From contig NZ_JASCRR010000004.1 in the NCBI RefSeq assembly GCF_030010215.1, forward strand, positions 62,001 through 126,000: a stretch of 64,000 nucleotides of DNA, read 5' to 3'. This DNA is from Tianweitania sp. UT-5YL-CI-8 (GTDB lineage: Bacteria > Pseudomonadota > Alphaproteobacteria > Rhizobiales > Rhizobiaceae). Each line of letters opens with the position of its first letter. Position 1 is the stretch's first letter. The notes beneath the pieces are model-generated. The model saw nothing but the letters and a program-made list of their open reading frames with translations, was not told the DNA's origin and searched no databases. This document shows, in pieces, positions 60,296 through 64,000 of this stretch. The position numbers and the translations under genes are program-made.

Positions 60296-62329
60296 ATGAA
60301 GCATCGTTTCTCAGCCTTGAGGCTCGACCGTGCCGCCTTGGCCGCGGCGGCGCTGCTGCTTGCGCCGACGGCGATCGCCGCCGAGCCGCTCGAGTCGAAG
60401 CTCAATTCCGCTGTGTCCTATGTCCAACATATGTTGGGAATGACTGCGCCGGAAACAATCGAAACCTTGAAAAGCGGCCTCGACGCCCTGGCCTCGCGCG
60501 ACATTGACGGTGCGCGGTCGATACGCGACAGCCTGCCGAAGGAAGCGCTGGACCGGCATATCCTGACATGGGCGGTGGCCCTTTACGGCGGCAGCCGCGT
60601 TCCCAGCCAAGAGATTTCCGCCGCTGCCGAGACCCTGCGGGGCTGGCCGGGTCTCGACACACTTCAGCAGAATGGCGAACGCGCTCTGGCACGGGAAAAT
60701 GCCGGCCCGCGCGAGGTCATCGCAGCATTCGACGGCAAGCCTCCGCTGACGATGCAGGGCGCGGTGATTCTGGCGCGTGCCCGGCTCCATCTGAGCGACA
60801 CGGACGGCGCACGCGCAGCACTCGTGCCCTTCTGGCGCACCGAAAAGCTGGAGCCGGAGGAAGAACGGGCGCTGATTGCCGAATTCGGCGCATTGATTCC
60901 CGCAGCCGATCATCGCTTCCGCATGGAACGCATGCTCTACGCTGAACGCGCCAATTCAGCCCAGCGTATGGCACCTCTCGCCGGTGCCAAGGCGCTGGCC
61001 GACGCTTGGAGCGCCGTATTCCGCGGCGACAAGACGGCCGGCATGCTGCTTGACGCGGTGCCGGCGGACCAGCGGTCGGCTGGCTATATTTTCGCCAAAG
61101 CCAAATATCTGCGGTGGCAGAAGAAGTATCAGGACGCAGCGGCCGTCATGCTGTCTGCGCCCGAAGGGCGCGAGGCGCTGGTCGACCCCGACGCCTGGTG
61201 GATCGAGCGCCGGGTCCTGTCGCGCGAACTTTTGGATGCAGGCGATGTGGAAGCGGCTTACCGAATCGCGGCCGGTCACTCTGCGGAGAGCCCTGCCAAT
61301 GCGGCCGATGCGGAGTTTCATGCCGGCTGGTACGCGCTGCGCGGCCTGCGCGACCCAAAAATAGCGGCCCAGCATTTTGCCCGAATCGCCGAGGTCTCCG
61401 AAGGGGCCATATCGCTGTCCCGCGCTTATTACTGGCTCGGCCGCGCCGCCGAAGACGGTGGCCCCGGCGACGCGATGGCCTATTACCGGCGGGCGGCGAG
61501 CTATGGCGCGACATTCTACGGCCAGCTCGCATCGGAAAAAGCCGGCAGCCACACGCTGAACATCGCGACACCGCAGCCATCGGAGGCGGACGTTAAGACA
61601 TTTGGCGAGCGCGAAGCGGTCAATGCCATCAAGCGTCTCGAGCAGGCCGGCTATCCACGCTATGCGGATGCGCTTTATCGCGACCTCGCCCGGCAACTCA
61701 CCAGCCCCGGCGAGGTGGCGCTTTTGGCCGATATGGCCGAGAAACAAAAGAATCACTATCTCGCGCTGCGAATAGGCAAGGCCGCCGCAGGCAATGGCGT
61801 CGATGTCGGCGCGCTGTCCCATCCGGTCGGCGTGATTCCCACCGATACCGATATCTCCGGATCCGGAACGGCGCTTGCTTACGCCATCGCCCGCCAGGAG
61901 AGCGAGTTCAATGTCGGCGCGGTTTCCGGCGTCGGCGCGCGCGGCCTGCTGCAGCTGATGCCCGGCACCGCGAAAGACATGGCGCGCAAGGCCGGCCTGC
62001 CCTATTCGCAATCGCGCCTGACCACGGATGCGGGCTATAACGCGGCGCTGGGCTCCGTCTTCCTCGGCGAACAGCTCGGCCGGTTCAACGGCTCTTATGT
62101 CTTGACCTTTGCCGGATATAACGCAGGTCCGGGCCGCGCGCGCCAGTGGGTTCAGCGCTATGGCGACCCGCGCGGCAAGCCGATCGAAACCGTCGTCGAC
62201 TGGATCGAACGTATTCCCTTCGCCGAAACGCGCAGCTACGTTCAGCGCGTGATGGAGAATTATCAGGTCTACAAGATGCGGCTATCGGGCAGCGTCGATA
62301 TTGCGGGCGACCTCGTCAACGGACGGTGA
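60296..62329 (+). CDS. Soluble lytic murein transglycosylase (Slt-like)
   Basis: 677 residues. A signal peptide (RAALAAAALLLAPTAIAAEP) leads into a long alpha-helical superhelix of repeats (about 30-510) and a C-terminal lysozyme-like domain. The catalytic Glu is E535 in ARQESEFNVGAVSGVGARG, with LLQLMPGTA and AGYNAGPGRARQW following. Cuts peptidoglycan glycan strands in the periplasm. Divergent from dapA. Confidence 0.93.
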   Translation: MKHRFSALRLDRAALAAAALLLAPTAIAAEPLESKLNSAVSYVQHMLGMTAPETIETLKSGLDALASRDIDGARSIRDSLPKEALDRHILTWAVALYGGSRVPSQEISAAAETLRGWPGLDTLQQNGERALARENAGPREVIAAFDGKPPLTMQGAVILARARLHLSDTDGARAALVPFWRTEKLEPEEERALIAEFGALIPAADHRFRMERMLYAERANSAQRMAPLAGAKALADAWSAVFRGDKTAGMLLDAVPADQRSAGYIFAKAKYLRWQKKYQDAAAVMLSAPEGREALVDPDAWWIERRVLSRELLDAGDVEAAYRIAAGHSAESPANAADAEFHAGWYALRGLRDPKIAAQHFARIAEVSEGAISLSRAYYWLGRAAEDGGPGDAMAYYRRAASYGATFYGQLASEKAGSHTLNIATPQPSEADVKTFGEREAVNAIKRLEQAGYPRYADALYRDLARQLTSPGEVALLADMAEKQKNHYLALRIGKAAAGNGVDVGALSHPVGVIPTDTDISGSGTALAYAIARQESEFNVGAVSGVGARGLLQLMPGTAKDMARKAGLPYSQSRLTTDAGYNAALGSVFLGEQLGRFNGSYVLTFAGYNAGPGRARQWVQRYGDPRGKPIETVVDWIERIPFAETRSYVQRVMENYQVYKMRLSGSVDIAGDLVNGR

Positions 62330-62370
62330 CCCCCCGTCCTTATAAGACGCTGTTGCCGATCGGAGGGACA

Positions 62371-63264
62371 ATGACCGGCGAGCAGCAGGATTTCTCGGAC
62401 TTTTTCTACAAGTCCGACGATGGGTTGAGGCTTCATGCGCGGCTCTATGGCGGCGCGGCCGATGGCAGGCTGCCCGCCGTCGTCTGCCTGCCGGGCCTGA
62501 CGCGGAACGCGCGCGACTTTCATGAGCTCGCGGTGCATCTGTCAACCGACCACACGACCCCACGGCTGGCGATCGTCTTCGACTATCGCGGGCGCGGGCT
62601 GTCCGACTACAGCCCCCATCCCGCAACCTATTCGGTAGCGGTCGAGGCGCGCGATATCGTTACCGGGCTGAACGAACTCGGCGTGGAGCAGGCGCAATTC
62701 ATCGGCACCTCGCGCGGCGGGCTGATCATGCACGTTCTGGCTGAGAGCAATCCTGGCTTGATGAGCGCTGCCGTGTTCAACGATGTCGGCCCGGCGCTGG
62801 AGGTCGAAGGCCTCAGGCAGATTCGCGGATATCTCGACGGCAGCCGGACGCCTCAAACCTTCGAAGAGGCGGTCGACATTCAGCGCGGCATCCATAGCGC
62901 GGCGTTTCCGGCCCTACTGCAAGAGGATTGGGAGCGATTCGTCCGCGCCATCTATCGCGACGAATCGGGCATTCCGGTCCTTGATTACGACCCAAAGCTG
63001 GTCGAGCCTTTCAAGACGATGACGCTCGAAGGGCCGCTGCCGACGCTGTGGGAGCAGTTCGACCTGATGCGGAATATTCCCATGATGGTGATTCGTGGAG
63101 AAAATTCGCGGCTGTTGTCCGTGGAGACCGTCGAGGAGATGGAAAGAAGGTATCCGGGACTGGTGGCGATCACCGTTGCTGGACAGGGCCACGCGCCTTT
63201 GTTGGAAACCGGAGACCTGCCGGAGATTATCGGGCAGTTTCTGAAGGATGCTGCGAAGCAGTAG
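62371..63264 (+). CDS. Alpha/beta-fold hydrolase
   Basis: 297 residues, start at the ATG at 62371 after CGGAGGGA. Oxyanion CLPGLTRNARDF, the nucleophile S114 in GTSRGGLIMHV, and H274 in GQGHAPLLE. Resembles small-ester hydrolases and haloalkane-like esterases; substrate unknown. Follows slt by 41 bases and ends at a two-way terminator. Confidence 0.88.
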   Translation: MTGEQQDFSDFFYKSDDGLRLHARLYGGAADGRLPAVVCLPGLTRNARDFHELAVHLSTDHTTPRLAIVFDYRGRGLSDYSPHPATYSVAVEARDIVTGLNELGVEQAQFIGTSRGGLIMHVLAESNPGLMSAAVFNDVGPALEVEGLRQIRGYLDGSRTPQTFEEAVDIQRGIHSAAFPALLQEDWERFVRAIYRDESGIPVLDYDPKLVEPFKTMTLEGPLPTLWEQFDLMRNIPMMVIRGENSRLLSVETVEEMERRYPGLVAITVAGQGHAPLLETGDLPEIIGQFLKDAAKQ

Positions 63265-63315
63265 CGATCTGTTCAACCAAAGTCGCGCCAACATCGCGGA
63301 AACCAGGCAAAGAAA

Positions 63316-63343
63316 AACCCGGCAGTCGCCTGCCGGGTTTTTT
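63316..63343. terminator. Bidirectional terminator
   Basis: AACCCGGCAG-TCGC-CTGCCGGGTT (63316-63339), Ts on the plus side (to 63343) and TTTTTCTTT on the minus side. Lies between the convergent hydrolase and porin genes. Confidence 0.92.
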
Positions 63344-63365
63344 GTATTCCGATCAGATGAACTGA

Positions 63366-64000
63366 TTAGAACGAAGCGTCGAGACGGAGGAAGCCGTTGA
63401 AGTGGCCGTCACCATCGCCGCCATTTTCTACATCATAGCTGTCGCCATCATAGTAGTTCAGAGCGAGCTTTGCATCGAGGTTTTCGACGATCTTGTAGTC
63501 GACAACCGCGCCAACGACCCAATCGTTAAGACCGTCGCTGAAATATCCAGAGTCATTACCCGATCCAAAATGACGATCAGCGAGATACTGGCCGCCGGCA
63601 CCGATCGCCAGCTTTTCATTGACCTGGAACTTCAGGTAGCCGCCTGCAGACCACTCGTAGCCGATGTACGGTGCACCAAGGCTCCAATAGGTCGGGCCAG
63701 ACTCATAGGCAGCCAACAATTCAAGCGTCACCGCTTCGGTTGCCTTGATCTTGGCAATACCCTTCACAGCGAACTCTTCGTAGAAGTTGTCATAGCCAGC
63801 AAAGAGGTCGACCGAGCCCCAACCCTGAGCGATTGAAACCTTACCAACAACCAGAGGGACGTAGTCGTAGTTTTCACGCTCTTCTTCCAGGCCCATCGAC
63901 ACCGAGATGCCGTTGCCTGCATCGAAGGTATAGCGAATCTGGTTAACGCGCTCACCGCCGCCGAGATCGAACTCGCCCGACAGGTCGCCATCGAACAGCG
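63366..64000 (-). CDS. Porin, C-terminal part (5' end outside window)
   Basis: At least 211 residues visible and the frame runs off the window edge. Alternating beta-strand patterns (QGWGSVDLFAGYDNFYEEFAVKGI, AIGAGGQYLADRHF, LDAKLALNYYDGD) and the terminal Phe in FLRLDASF, a BAM recognition end, identify an outer-membrane porin of the alphaproteobacterial porin family. The DNA is less GC-rich than its neighbours, common for highly expressed porins. The N-terminus cannot be judged. Confidence 0.88.
   Translation of the reverse strand, partial: LFDGDLSGEFDLGGGERVNQIRYTFDAGNGISVSMGLEEERENYDYVPLVVGKVSIAQGWGSVDLFAGYDNFYEEFAVKGIAKIKATEAVTLELLAAYESGPTYWSLGAPYIGYEWSAGGYLKFQVNEKLAIGAGGQYLADRHFGSGNDSGYFSDGLNDWVVGAVVDYKIVENLDAKLALNYYDGDSYDVENGGDGDGHFNGFLRLDASF

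Overview
The window is a GC-rich (roughly 62-63%, my estimate) chromosomal segment of an alphaproteobacterium. Gene order and protein families point to the Rhizobiales, most likely Mesorhizobium or a close Phyllobacteriaceae relative. The evidence is the fabD-fabG-acpP-fabF-mltG order, the dnaB-radA-cvpA-purF block, the rpoZ-rsh-pyrE-acpS-lepB-rnc-era-recO block, a 193-residue L9, an RSH-type ppGpp enzyme, and intergenic repeats of the CTGCCGGxCATCTCCCCC type. Almost everything is housekeeping. I saw no prophage, integrative element, CRISPR array, rRNA or tRNA.

Layout. 1-5157: fatty-acid synthesis genes and mltG on the minus strand, with a RelE-type toxin-antitoxin pair wedged between fabD and fabG. 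5354-10945: an LtaS-like envelope enzyme, rpsF-rpsR-rplI, cfa and a YnfA protein. 11793-18433: dnaB, an orphan Phd-type antitoxin, radA, cvpA, purF and an SDR. 18621-25055: a MITE-like element, an acyltransferase/AMP-ligase fusion, pssA-psd, and an arsR-atm1-type exporter operon with a perfect operator. 25144-36625: LysM protein, LOG, rarD, cimA, an overlapping proline iminopeptidase/GFA/GFA operon, DUF559, a compositionally mosaic cysS, a 56-codon gene, LysE, SRAP and Nudix. 36643-39384: small secreted proteins, a putative regulatory RNA and a decayed higB with intact higA. 39390-47812: dihydroorotase, ygfZ, HD hydrolase, MFS, DUF2339, thioesterase and recO. 47915-55093: BrnT-BrnA, then era-rnc-lepB-acpS-pyrE-rsh-rpoZ. 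55374-64000: NYN protein, family-5 UDG, hypotheticals, smpB, dapA, lytic transglycosylase, alpha/beta hydrolase and a porin cut by the window end.

Functional themes. Membrane lipid synthesis is strongly represented (fab genes, acpP, acpS, cfa, pssA, psd, acyltransferase/ligase), as are the cell envelope (mltG, slt, LysM, LtaS-like, porin) and translation or stringent control (rpsF, rpsR, rplI, rsh, rpoZ, smpB, era, rnc). Accessory DNA is confined to small toxin-antitoxin loci and palindromic repeats sitting at the joints between conserved operons.

The most interesting non-coding signal is at 37125-37236. Three consecutive hairpins each display the anti-Shine-Dalgarno-like sequence CCTCCTCCC in the loop. 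The third is a Rho-independent terminator, and a plausible promoter places the start at the foot of the first hairpin. The most interesting coding anomaly is the AT-richer, rare-codon segment inside cysS (about 32670-33125).
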